The notes beneath the pieces are model-generated. The model made no database searches, was not told the DNA's origin, and was given only the letters and a program-made list of their open reading frames with translations. The translations under genes and the position numbers were made by a program. A DNA stretch of 64,000 nucleotides, from contig CAJUTL010000012.1 in the NCBI GenBank assembly GCA_910589395.1, positions 12,605 through 76,604 of the forward strand. The letters are read 5' to 3'. Source of the DNA: an uncultured Oscillospiraceae bacterium (GTDB lineage Bacteria > Bacillota_A > Clostridia > Oscillospirales > Acutalibacteraceae). Of the stretch, positions 53,743 through 60,911 are shown one piece after another (position 1 is the first letter of the stretch; every line of letters starts with the position of its first letter).

Positions 53743-54672
53743 ATGGACAGATTACTGGAAAAGATCGTAGAAAAGCAGAACCCGACAGTTGCGGGGCTGG
53801 ATCCGAAGCTCAGCTATATCCCGAAGTATTTGAAAGCGGAAAGCTATGCAAAATACGGCAAAACCCTGGAAGGCGCGGCGGATGCCCTGCTTTCCTTCAA
53901 CAAGGGTCTCATCGACGCCCTGTGCGATATCGTTCCGGCGGTAAAGCCCCAGGCCGCCTACTATGAAATGTACGGCTGGCAGGGGGTCAAGGCTCTTGCA
54001 GAGACTATCGCCTATGCAAAGGAAAGGGGCATGGTCGTAATCACCGATGGAAAGCGCAATGATATCGGGGCTACTATGCAGGCCTATGCCGCCGCCCACC
54101 TGGGCGTTACCGAGATGGAGGGGGAGAATGTGGAAGCCTTCGGCGCGGATCTGCTCACCGTCAACGGCTACCTTGGCTCCGATGGGATCAAGCCTCTGCT
54201 GGAGGTCTGCAAAGCTGGGAATAAGGGAATCTTTGTGCTGGTCAAAACCTCCAACCCTTCATCCGGAGAATTGCAGGACAGAGAGCTGTCAAACGGCGTT
54301 ACCATTTACCGCGCCATGGGCGATATGTGTGAAGGCTGGGGAAAAGAGCTGCCCGGAAAATACGGCTATTCCGGCGTGGGGGCCGTGGTAGGGGCCACCT
54401 ATCCCGCCCAGCTGGGAGAACTGAGAGCGGCGCTGCCCCACACCTTCTTCCTGGTGCCGGGCTATGGAGCCCAGGGCGGCGGGGCGGAGGACGTGGCCCC
54501 TGCCTTTGATCAAAACGGACTGGGAGCCATCGTCAATTCCTCCCGGGGCATTATGTGCGCCTGGCAGAAGGAAAACTGCGCTCCGGAAGAATACGCCCAA
54601 GCGGCCAGGAGAGAAGCAATTCGCATGAGAGATGAGATCGTGAAGCGGATCGGGACAATCCGGCTTCGGTAA
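53743..54672 (+). CDS. pyrF: Orotidine-5'-phosphate decarboxylase (type 2)
   Basis: Last step of UMP synthesis. 309 residues, the longer type 2 form. Catalytic D-K-D motif in ITDGKRNDIGATMQ, substrate-binding TVNGYLGSDG, and phosphate-binding FLVPGYGAQGGGAED. Within the pyr operon, AAGGAGAAAC before the ATG. Confidence 0.95.
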   Translation: MDRLLEKIVEKQNPTVAGLDPKLSYIPKYLKAESYAKYGKTLEGAADALLSFNKGLIDALCDIVPAVKPQAAYYEMYGWQGVKALAETIAYAKERGMVVITDGKRNDIGATMQAYAAAHLGVTEMEGENVEAFGADLLTVNGYLGSDGIKPLLEVCKAGNKGIFVLVKTSNPSSGELQDRELSNGVTIYRAMGDMCEGWGKELPGKYGYSGVGAVVGATYPAQLGELRAALPHTFFLVPGYGAQGGGAEDVAPAFDQNGLGAIVNSSRGIMCAWQKENCAPEEYAQAARREAIRMRDEIVKRIGTIRLR

Positions 54673-54689
54673 GGGAAGAGGAACCTGCG

Positions 54690-55223
54690 ATGCATGAAAT
54701 AGTTTTGAAAATCCCCACTGCCGAATATGCCGGGCAGATCATGGCATACCGCCGGGAGTTTCTGGAAGCCGGCGATGAATTGGACGGCTGCTGCGGTTTA
54801 CACAAATTTGAGAGCTTTGAAGAATGGCTTGCAAAGGTGAAAAAACTGAGCACCCCTGAGACTTGTCCCGGGGACCATATTCCTGATACGCAGTACCTTG
54901 CCGTGCGGGAAAGCGACAATAAGCTCATCGGCATGATCGACCTGCGCCATCACATTGACCATCCGGTTTTGTCCATGTTTGGCGGCCATATCGGCTACAG
55001 TGTCCGCCCCAGTGAACGCAGGAAGGGCTATGCGAAAGAAATGCTCCGGCAGTGTCTGGAAAAGGCCAGAGAGCGCGGGCTTACCTGGGTGATGATTTCC
55101 TGCAACATCCACAACCCCGGCAGCGAAAGAACAATTCTGGCAAATGGCGGCGTATTCCAGCGGGAGATTTTTGTACCCGAGGAAAACGACACGATGAAAA
55201 TTTTCTGGATCGAATTGAAGTAA
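54690..55223 (+). CDS. GNAT-family N-acetyltransferase
   Basis: 177 residues. YSVRPSERRKGYAKEMLRQCLEKA is the acetyl-CoA site, and NPGSERTILANGGVFQREI the C-terminal strand typical of the RimJ/YjdJ-like branch. It is inserted between pyrF and pyrK with short gaps on both sides, so it is co-transcribed with pyrimidine genes but has no known role in that pathway. Confidence 0.88.
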   Translation: MHEIVLKIPTAEYAGQIMAYRREFLEAGDELDGCCGLHKFESFEEWLAKVKKLSTPETCPGDHIPDTQYLAVRESDNKLIGMIDLRHHIDHPVLSMFGGHIGYSVRPSERRKGYAKEMLRQCLEKARERGLTWVMISCNIHNPGSERTILANGGVFQREIFVPEENDTMKIFWIELK

Positions 55224-55238
55224 AAAGGGGAAAGGCTC

Positions 55239-56051
55239 ATGAAGTACGATTCCAAGCGCTGTAAGCTGGTAAAAGCGGACAAGCTCACTACCGATGTGTA
55301 CGATTTTACACTGGACTGCCCGGAGCTCGCGGCAAAGGCCGTACCGGGGCAGTTTGCTCAAATCAGGCTGCCGGGGCACACCCTACGCCGCCCCATTTCC
55401 ATTTGCGGGATCGACAGGGAGCGGGGGGCTCTTCGCTTTGTGTTCCAGATCAGAGGCCAGGGCACGGCGGAGCTGGCGGAATTCCGGCAGGGACAGGAGC
55501 TTGAGATCCTCGCCCCTTTGGGAAACGGCTTTCCCGTTGACCCCGATAAACGCACCCTGCTTGTGGGCGGCGGCATCGGCGTTCCGCCTCTGCTGGGCTG
55601 TGCCTCTGTGTTGGGTGAAAACGCCGTGGCTGTGCTGGGCTTCCGCTCAAAGAGCGCCGTGATATTAGAACAGGATTTCGAAAAGACCGGTGCGAAAACA
55701 TTGATCGCCACCGATGACGGAAGCTATGGCTTCCACGGCCTGGTAACGGCGCTTGCAGAAAAGGAAGAATTTGAAGCCGTTTTTGCCTGCGGCCCTGCTC
55801 CCATGCTGAAGGCGGTACGGGCGCTGGCGGAGCAGAGAAAGGTGCCCTGCTTCCTGTCTCTGGAGGAACGCATGGCCTGCGGCATCGGCGCTTGTTTAGG
55901 CTGCGCAGTTTGTCTGCTGGGGGAGCAGACAAACCCCAAATTGCCCGATGGGCAATTTGTTACTAAGGAAACCTTGCCGCCGGATGGCTGGTACTATGGC
56001 CACGTCTGCAAAGACGGCCCTGTCTTTGACAGCCGCCGGGTCGTGCTGTAA
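55239..56051 (+). CDS. pyrK: Dihydroorotate dehydrogenase B, electron-transfer subunit
   Basis: FAD and [2Fe-2S] subunit that passes electrons from PyrD to NAD+. 270 residues: FAD-binding RRPISICGIDRERG, NAD-binding LLVGGGIGVPPLLGCA, and cysteines in ERMACGIGACLGCAVCL with HVCKDGPVF. An extra ~20 residues (NPKLPDGQFVTKETLPPDG) lie between the last two cysteines compared with the family as I know it. They are encoded by a stretch holding a perfect palindrome at 55937-55959. Confidence 0.93.
   Translation: MKYDSKRCKLVKADKLTTDVYDFTLDCPELAAKAVPGQFAQIRLPGHTLRRPISICGIDRERGALRFVFQIRGQGTAELAEFRQGQELEILAPLGNGFPVDPDKRTLLVGGGIGVPPLLGCASVLGENAVAVLGFRSKSAVILEQDFEKTGAKTLIATDDGSYGFHGLVTALAEKEEFEAVFACGPAPMLKAVRALAEQRKVPCFLSLEERMACGIGACLGCAVCLLGEQTNPKLPDGQFVTKETLPPDGWYYGHVCKDGPVFDSRRVVL
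55937..55959. repeat. Perfect palindrome inside pyrK
   Basis: CAAATTGCCC-GAT-GGGCAATTTG, 10-bp arms, in frame within the segment that looks inserted between two cluster-binding cysteines. Confidence 0.7.
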
Positions 56052-56063
56052 GGAGGGAAACCC

Positions 56064-57554
56064 ATGATTTTATTGTGTTCCAATGGATTGACCAGCCAGG
56101 AGCTTCTGCGGGAAGCCAAAAAGCATGTGAAAACAGCGGGAAAGGCCGCTCTGGTGGTGACAGCTGACCCCGAATACAAGGAAAAGAACTACCATGTGCC
56201 CCGGAGTGTGAAGGAGCTGGAATTCCTGGGCCTTTCCGTGGATATTTTTGATTTTGATACCCAGGCTGCCGGGCAGCTTCCGGCGTATGATGTGGTGGTG
56301 CTGATGGGGGGAAACCCCTATTATCTCCTGCACTCCATTCGGGAGCATCACGGAGAAGCGGCGCTGCGGGCCGTGGCGGAAAAGGGGCTTCTCATCGGCT
56401 GGAGCGCAGGCGCGCTGGTTCTGGGGCCTACCATCGCTCTTATTGACCTGTATCACCCGCAGCTAAATTTTCTTCATCTTACCGACTTCGGCGGCCTGGG
56501 CCTTACCGAGATAGAGGTCATGCCCCACTGCAATAAGGAAGACCCGGAGAAGGCCCGTGAATATCAAAGGGAAACCGGCGGAAAAGTGGTATTTTTAAGA
56601 GATGGGGAAGGTGTTCTGCTGGACGGGGAACCCAGAAAAATCGAGCCCAAGCTGCGGGTATCCGTGGCCGGAGTGGAGTTTTTGAATCCTCTCATCGCCG
56701 CCTCCGGCACTTTTGGCTTTGGCAGGGAGTACGGGGAATTGTACCCCCTGTCCGTGCTGGGTGGTATTTCCTGCAAGGGAACCACCATCAAAGAGCGCCC
56801 CGGCAATCCGCCGCCCAGGGTGACGGAGGCTCCCGGCGGTATGCTCAACGCCGTGGGCCTGCAAAATCCCGGCGTGGACCATTTTATAGAACACGATCTT
56901 CCCTGGCTTTCCAAGCAGGGAACAAAGATCATCGCCAATGTGGCGGGAAACGCCCCGGAGGATTACTGCGCCACCGTGGAAAAGCTGAACGGAACCTGTG
57001 TGGATATGATCGAGCTGAACATTTCCTGCCCCAATGTAAAGCAGGGCGGCGTACAGTTCGGCACCACCTGCGAAGGGGTGTACGGCATCACTTCAGAAGT
57101 GAGAAAGCACTGCAAAAAGCCTTTACTGGTAAAGCTTTCTCCCAATGTGACAGATATTTCCGAAATGGCGGTGGCGGCGGAAAGCGCCGGCGCGGACGCC
57201 GTTTCGCTGATCAACACCCTCACCGGCATGCGGATCGATATCTACACCAGAAGGCCCATTCTCCACAACAACACCGGCGGCCTTTCCGGCCCGGCGCTGC
57301 TGCCCGTTGCCCTGCGCATGGTGTGGCAGACCGCTCAAAAGGTGAAGATTCCCATTGTGGGCCTGGGCGGCATTTCCACCTGGCAGGACGCTGTGGAAAT
57401 GCTCCTGGCCGGGGCAACTGCCCTGCAGATCGGCACAGCGCTGTTTACCGACCCTTATGCGCCCTTAAAGATCTGGGAGGGCCTTTTCCGGTATCTGGAA
57501 GAGAACAAGATCAAGTCCCTTTCTGAGCTGACGGGAGGGGTGCGCCCATGGTGA
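56064..57554 (+). CDS. pyrD: Fusion of peptidase E-like (S51) domain and dihydroorotate dehydrogenase
   Basis: 496 residues in one uninterrupted frame. Residues ~1-192 match peptidase E/class I glutamine amidotransferase-like proteins: VVVLMGGNPYYLL and a GWSAG nucleophile elbow with Ser at about 114. Residues ~197-496 are class 1B PyrD: AGVEFLNPLIAASGTFGFG, LNISCPNVKQGG with the catalytic cysteine (~322), and VGLGGISTWQDAVEML with TALQIGTALF. AGGAGGGAAACCC precedes the ATG, and no ribosome binding site or ATG lies at the junction. PyrK is encoded just upstream. The role of the S51 domain here is unknown. It overlaps the next gene by 7 bp. Confidence 0.9.
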   Translation: MILLCSNGLTSQELLREAKKHVKTAGKAALVVTADPEYKEKNYHVPRSVKELEFLGLSVDIFDFDTQAAGQLPAYDVVVLMGGNPYYLLHSIREHHGEAALRAVAEKGLLIGWSAGALVLGPTIALIDLYHPQLNFLHLTDFGGLGLTEIEVMPHCNKEDPEKAREYQRETGGKVVFLRDGEGVLLDGEPRKIEPKLRVSVAGVEFLNPLIAASGTFGFGREYGELYPLSVLGGISCKGTTIKERPGNPPPRVTEAPGGMLNAVGLQNPGVDHFIEHDLPWLSKQGTKIIANVAGNAPEDYCATVEKLNGTCVDMIELNISCPNVKQGGVQFGTTCEGVYGITSEVRKHCKKPLLVKLSPNVTDISEMAVAAESAGADAVSLINTLTGMRIDIYTRRPILHNNTGGLSGPALLPVALRMVWQTAQKVKIPIVGLGGISTWQDAVEMLLAGATALQIGTALFTDPYAPLKIWEGLFRYLEENKIKSLSELTGGVRPW

Positions 57555-58213
57555 CAACGCTTTATATCGTGCGGCACTGTGAATCCATGGGAAATGTGGA
57601 GCACCGCTTCCAGGGCCGCTTCAACGCGCCGGTCAGTCCCAAGGGGGAACAGCAGCTGGAGCTGCTTTCCCTGCGCTTTCGCAATGTGCGGCTGGACGCC
57701 GTCTATTCCAGCCCGCTGAACAGGGCGTACCGCACGGCCCAGGCCATCGCCCGGTTTCATGAGCTGACCGTTCAGAAGCGGGAGGAGCTCATCGAGCTGG
57801 ACGTGGGAGAAATGGAAAACCTCCTTCTTTCGGAGATCGGCGAAAGGTTCCCGGAGGTGGCAAAAAACTGGGATAAAACCCCGGATCTCTGCGAGTTTCC
57901 CGGCGGCGAAACGATGAAGCAGGCATATGCGCGAATCAACGCCGCCATCGATAAGATCGTTGCGGAGAATCTCGGAAAAACAGTGGCAATTTCCACTCAC
58001 GGCGGCGTGATTCGAAGCCTTGACGCCCGGGTGCGTACCGGCGGGATCGAAGGGATCCGCGGCGGAGCCATTTTCAGCAATACGGGAGTAAGTATCCTGG
58101 AAGCGAACGAAGCGGGAAAGCTTTCCTGGAAGCAGGTCAACGACCTTTCCCATTTGCCCCCGGAGCTGCGAAGAGCGCCCACGAAATACGAGTTTCATAC
58201 GGAAGCGGTATAA
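57548..58213 (+). CDS. Histidine phosphatase family protein
   Basis: 221 residues. Opens VTTLYIVRHCESMGNVEHRFQGRF with the RH-x catalytic motif. ELDVGEMENL and STHGGVIRSL carry the second histidine. Phosphoglycerate mutase-like/AphA-type branch; substrate unknown. The ATG lies inside the end of the pyrD fusion, so it is the last gene of the pyr transcript. Confidence 0.9.
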   Translation: MVTTLYIVRHCESMGNVEHRFQGRFNAPVSPKGEQQLELLSLRFRNVRLDAVYSSPLNRAYRTAQAIARFHELTVQKREELIELDVGEMENLLLSEIGERFPEVAKNWDKTPDLCEFPGGETMKQAYARINAAIDKIVAENLGKTVAISTHGGVIRSLDARVRTGGIEGIRGGAIFSNTGVSILEANEAGKLSWKQVNDLSHLPPELRRAPTKYEFHTEAV

Positions 58214-58312
58214 AAAGTACTCCTTGTCTGCTTCAATGCTTTTACCGGCAAGTCTGATCGCCAAGCAGCTGTGTAATAAGAGAATCATCAAAGTTTAGAG
58301 AGGGCGGTCAAA

Positions 58313-59074
58313 GTGATAGGCGTCTATTTCAGTGGAACCGGAAATACAAAGCATTGTGTAGAAACGTTTGTGCGAGAATTCGAGCTGGCGGGGAAGAACT
58401 TTTCCATCGAAGCAGAGAATACTGTGCGGGAAATTTGCGCGCATAATGAAATCGTTATAGGCTATCCAGTCCAATTCAGCAATCTCCCGAAGATCCTGCG
58501 GGATTTTGTCGTTGACAATTCGTCCATTTGGAAGGGGAAAAGAGTTTTTGTTATCGCGACGATGGGGCTGTTCAGCGGAGACGGAGCAGGGCTGCTCGCC
58601 CGTTTGTTGGCCGGGTATGGCGCGTTTATAACGGGAGGACTTCACCTGAAAATGCCTGACAGTATCGGCGATGAAAGAGCATTGAAAAGAACATTGGAGC
58701 AAAATCGAAAATTGGTGCGCGCGGCGGAAGAGAAAATTCAAAAAGCCGCGTGGAAAATAAGAAACGGGCGCCCTCCCCAGGATGGGATTGGTCTATTGAA
58801 ACATTTGACAGGACTATTCGGACAAAGAATATATTTTCGTGGCAAAACAAAAGAGTATTCCGATAAATTGAAAATCGATACAAACAAATGTGTTCGGTGC
58901 GGAAGGTGTATATCAATTTGCCCTATGAAAAATATTTCTATCAGGGAAGGCCGCATGGTACAAAACGGCAAATGTACCATGTGCTATCGGTGCGTCAATT
59001 TTTGTCCTGCGCAAGCGATTACCTTACTGGGAAAAAAGGTTTACGAACAATGCTGTCTGGAAAAGTACTTGTGA
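58313..59074 (+). CDS. EFR1-type flavodoxin-ferredoxin protein
   Basis: 253 residues, GTG start. An N-terminal flavodoxin fold (VYFSGTGNTKHCVETF; IGYPVQFSNLPKILRDF) and a C-terminal pair of [4Fe-4S] motifs (CVRCGRCISICPMKN, CTMCYRCVNFCPAQA). Proteins with this layout are annotated as EFR1-family ferredoxins in gut Clostridia. Electron carrier, partner unknown. Somewhat lower G+C than its neighbours. Confidence 0.88.
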   Translation: MIGVYFSGTGNTKHCVETFVREFELAGKNFSIEAENTVREICAHNEIVIGYPVQFSNLPKILRDFVVDNSSIWKGKRVFVIATMGLFSGDGAGLLARLLAGYGAFITGGLHLKMPDSIGDERALKRTLEQNRKLVRAAEEKIQKAAWKIRNGRPPQDGIGLLKHLTGLFGQRIYFRGKTKEYSDKLKIDTNKCVRCGRCISICPMKNISIREGRMVQNGKCTMCYRCVNFCPAQAITLLGKKVYEQCCLEKYL

Positions 59075-59146
59075 TGAGGATCGTGCGCCAGCAGCTGTTT
59101 GGACAGAAAGGCAGTAAGGAATAAAAGGCTTAAAGGAGAAACTCAC

Positions 59147-59560
59147 GTGATCATTTTGGGAGTGGATCTCGGCAAAGCCAGAACCGGCCTTGCCGTGTGT
59201 GATAAGGGAGAAATACTGGCTTCTCCGCTGCGGGTGGTGGAAGAGCACAACAGGGAGCGCTTGGTTGAAAAGGTCTGTGCCGCCGCGAAAGAGACAGGGG
59301 CGGAGCTTCTGGTAGTGGGCCTGCCGAGAAATATGGATGGCACAGAGGGGGAAAGCGCCCAAAGCGCCAGGGAAACAGCCGCTTTGCTGGAGAAAGCGGC
59401 GGCGCTTCCCGTCAGGCTTTGGGACGAGCGAGGCACCACGGTCACCGCCCATGGCTATCTCAACGAAACCAATGTTCGGGGAAAGAAGCGGAAGGCCGTG
59501 GTAGACGCCGTTGCCGCCACCGTGATCCTGCAAAGCTACCTGGACAGCGGCAGAAAATAG
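59147..59560 (+). CDS. ruvX: Putative pre-16S rRNA nuclease / Holliday junction resolvase YqgF
   Basis: 137 residues, RNase H-like fold: GVDLGKARTGLAVCD (first Asp), VVGLPRNMDGTEG, LWDERGTTVTA and the final DAVAATVILQSYL. GTG at 59147 follows TAAAGGAG; the frame is open to 59099 without a site. The family processes the 5' end of 16S rRNA in E. coli. Typical length. Confidence 0.92.
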   Translation: MIILGVDLGKARTGLAVCDKGEILASPLRVVEEHNRERLVEKVCAAAKETGAELLVVGLPRNMDGTEGESAQSARETAALLEKAAALPVRLWDERGTTVTAHGYLNETNVRGKKRKAVVDAVAATVILQSYLDSGRK

Positions 59561-59604
59561 TAGAAAGCACGGAAAAAGCTCTATACTTTTTTGCTGTTCT
59601 ATTG

Positions 59605-59610
59605 TATGAT
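59605..59610 (+). promoter_or_regulatory. Probable -10 element upstream of degV
   Basis: TATGAT about 90 nt before degV; the -35 is not clear. The palindrome at 59621 would overlap the start of the transcript. Confidence 0.4.
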
Positions 59611-59620
59611 AAGGAAAAGC

Positions 59621-59640
59621 TCCTTACAAATTTGTAAGGA
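59621..59640. promoter_or_regulatory. Perfect 20-bp palindrome, candidate operator of degV
   Basis: TCCTTACAAATTTGTAAGGA, fully symmetrical with no spacer, about 10 nt downstream of the -10 element. Its size and symmetry fit a dimeric repressor site (for example a TetR- or GntR-type protein). Confidence 0.6.
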
Positions 59641-59701
59641 TAAAACGCGTACCGGTAGGCATATGCTCTGTGGCTGAGGTATAAAATCAGGAGGGCCCTT
59701 T

Positions 59702-60574
59702 ATGGCGGAGTATCAGATCATCACCGATTCCACGACAGACCTTTCCCCGGAAATGATAAACGAGCTGGGGATCCATGTGATCCCTTTGTGCTATATCATG
59801 GAGGGAAAGACCCTGCACAATATTCCCGGCGGGGGAGAAATGAACGAGCACACTTTTTATGAAAAGCTTCGCGGCGGCGAGACCTCTACCACCGCGCAAA
59901 TCAACACAGAGGAATTTTTGCAGCAGTTTACCCCAGTGCTGGAGGAGGGGAAGGATATCCTGTATCTGGCCTTTTCCTCCGGGCTTTCCGGCACTTGTCA
60001 GAGTGCAATGATCGCCAAACAGGAGCTTCAGGAAAAATATTCCGATCGCCGTATCGAGGTGTTTGATACGTTATGCGCTTCTATGGGCGAGGGTCTTTTG
60101 GTCTATCACGCGGCCATGCTGCAAAAGGCCGGAAAAGATATTGACGAGGTGCTTGCCTGGCTCAAGGAAAATGTGCTTCGCCTTTGCCACTGGTTTACGG
60201 TGGACGATTTGAACCATTTGAAGCGGGGAGGCCGGGTGTCTGCCGCCACCGCTCTGGTAGGCACCATGCTGGGGATCAAACCGGTTCTCCATGTAGACGA
60301 CGAGGGCCATTTAATCGCTGTGTCCAAGGTGCGGGGCAGAAAGCAGTCTTTGGACGCGCTGGTGAAAAAGATGGAGGAAACCGCTATTGAGCCCAAGGAG
60401 CAGACAATTTTTATCAGCCATGGAGACTGCTTGGAGGACGCGCAGTATGTGGCAGAGCAAGTCCGGGAGAAAATGGGGACTGTGGATATCAAAATCAATT
60501 TTATCGGCCCGGTGATCGGCGCACATTCCGGCCCCGGTACCGTGGCGCTGTTTTTCCTGGGCAGCCGGCGGTAA
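59702..60574 (+). CDS. DegV-family fatty acid-binding protein
   Basis: 290 residues. TDSTTDLSPEMINELGI at the N-terminus, TTAQIN, FSSGLSGTCQSAMIA, and VDDLNHLKRGGRVS are family landmarks. The C-terminal GPVIGAHSGPGTVALFFLG closes the lipid-binding fold. DegV/FakB proteins hold a fatty acid for phosphorylation by FakA; no fakA is adjacent. AGGAGGGCCC lies before the ATG. Confidence 0.93.
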   Translation: MAEYQIITDSTTDLSPEMINELGIHVIPLCYIMEGKTLHNIPGGGEMNEHTFYEKLRGGETSTTAQINTEEFLQQFTPVLEEGKDILYLAFSSGLSGTCQSAMIAKQELQEKYSDRRIEVFDTLCASMGEGLLVYHAAMLQKAGKDIDEVLAWLKENVLRLCHWFTVDDLNHLKRGGRVSAATALVGTMLGIKPVLHVDDEGHLIAVSKVRGRKQSLDALVKKMEETAIEPKEQTIFISHGDCLEDAQYVAEQVREKMGTVDIKINFIGPVIGAHSGPGTVALFFLGSRR

Positions 60575-60585
60575 AGAAACCTTCT

Positions 60586-60630
60586 AAAAAAGCTCTTGGA
60601 AAGGTTTTTCGCTTTTCCGGGAGCTTTTTT
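60586..60630 (+). terminator. Intrinsic terminator of degV
   Basis: AGCTC..GGAAA and TTTCC..GAGCT arms followed by TTTTTT. It abuts the next promoter. Confidence 0.8.
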
Positions 60631-60631
60631 C

Positions 60632-60660
60632 TTGACAAATCTCATGGAAAAGGGTACATT
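60632..60660 (+). promoter_or_regulatory. Promoter for the mgtE leader
   Basis: TTGACA at 60632-60637 and TACATT at 60655-60660 with a 17-nt spacer. It gives a leader of about 245 nt before mgtE. Confidence 0.7.
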
Positions 60661-60713
60661 GTAAAGACAGGAAACAAGCCCTGAAAATACAATGGTAAAA
60701 AGGAGGGAGCAAT

Positions 60714-60836
60714 GTGAGCGTTCCACGAAGTAGCGGCGGCAGAAAGCCGGGAGAGCAAAATGGATCGGAAGTCCCGTTATGCCGTGCATTTTGGTACGGG
60801 CGCGGCATTGCGCCCGATTTTTCTAATAAGCACTGA
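60714..60836 (+). CDS. Candidate 40-residue leader peptide upstream of mgtE
   Basis: GTG at 60714 lies 6 nt after a strong AGGAGGG site. The frame reads MSVPRSSGGRKPGEQNGSEV, then PLCRAFWYGRGIAPDFSNKH and stop. The last third is encoded by the antiterminator/terminator region. Proline and acidic residues recur. Such a frame in a long leader suggests translational attenuation of mgtE. An overlapping ATG-TGA (60712) is a one-codon alternative. Function is inference. Confidence 0.5.
   Translation: MSVPRSSGGRKPGEQNGSEVPLCRAFWYGRGIAPDFSNKH
60779..60824 (+). promoter_or_regulatory. Terminator/antiterminator switch in the mgtE leader
   Basis: Terminator: CGGGCGC (60797-60803) pairs with GCGCCCG (60810-60816), followed by ATTTTTCT. 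Alternative: ATGCCGTGC (60779-60787) can pair with GCGCGGCAT (60800-60808) with one G-U, which would break the terminator. It lies about 90 nt before mgtE. No match to the M-box core is seen. Confidence 0.6.
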
Positions 60837-60911
60837 GCACTAAGTATAGAAAAAGTGTCCTGTGCCCCGGCTTTGTGCTGCCTCCGAATTATAAAAAGGG
60901 AGGTGTGCGCC

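Noticed and set aside
60661..60911. M-box (ykoK) magnesium riboswitch
   Set aside because: I looked for the conserved GTTAGGTGAGGCTCC-like core and did not find it; an Infernal search would settle this.
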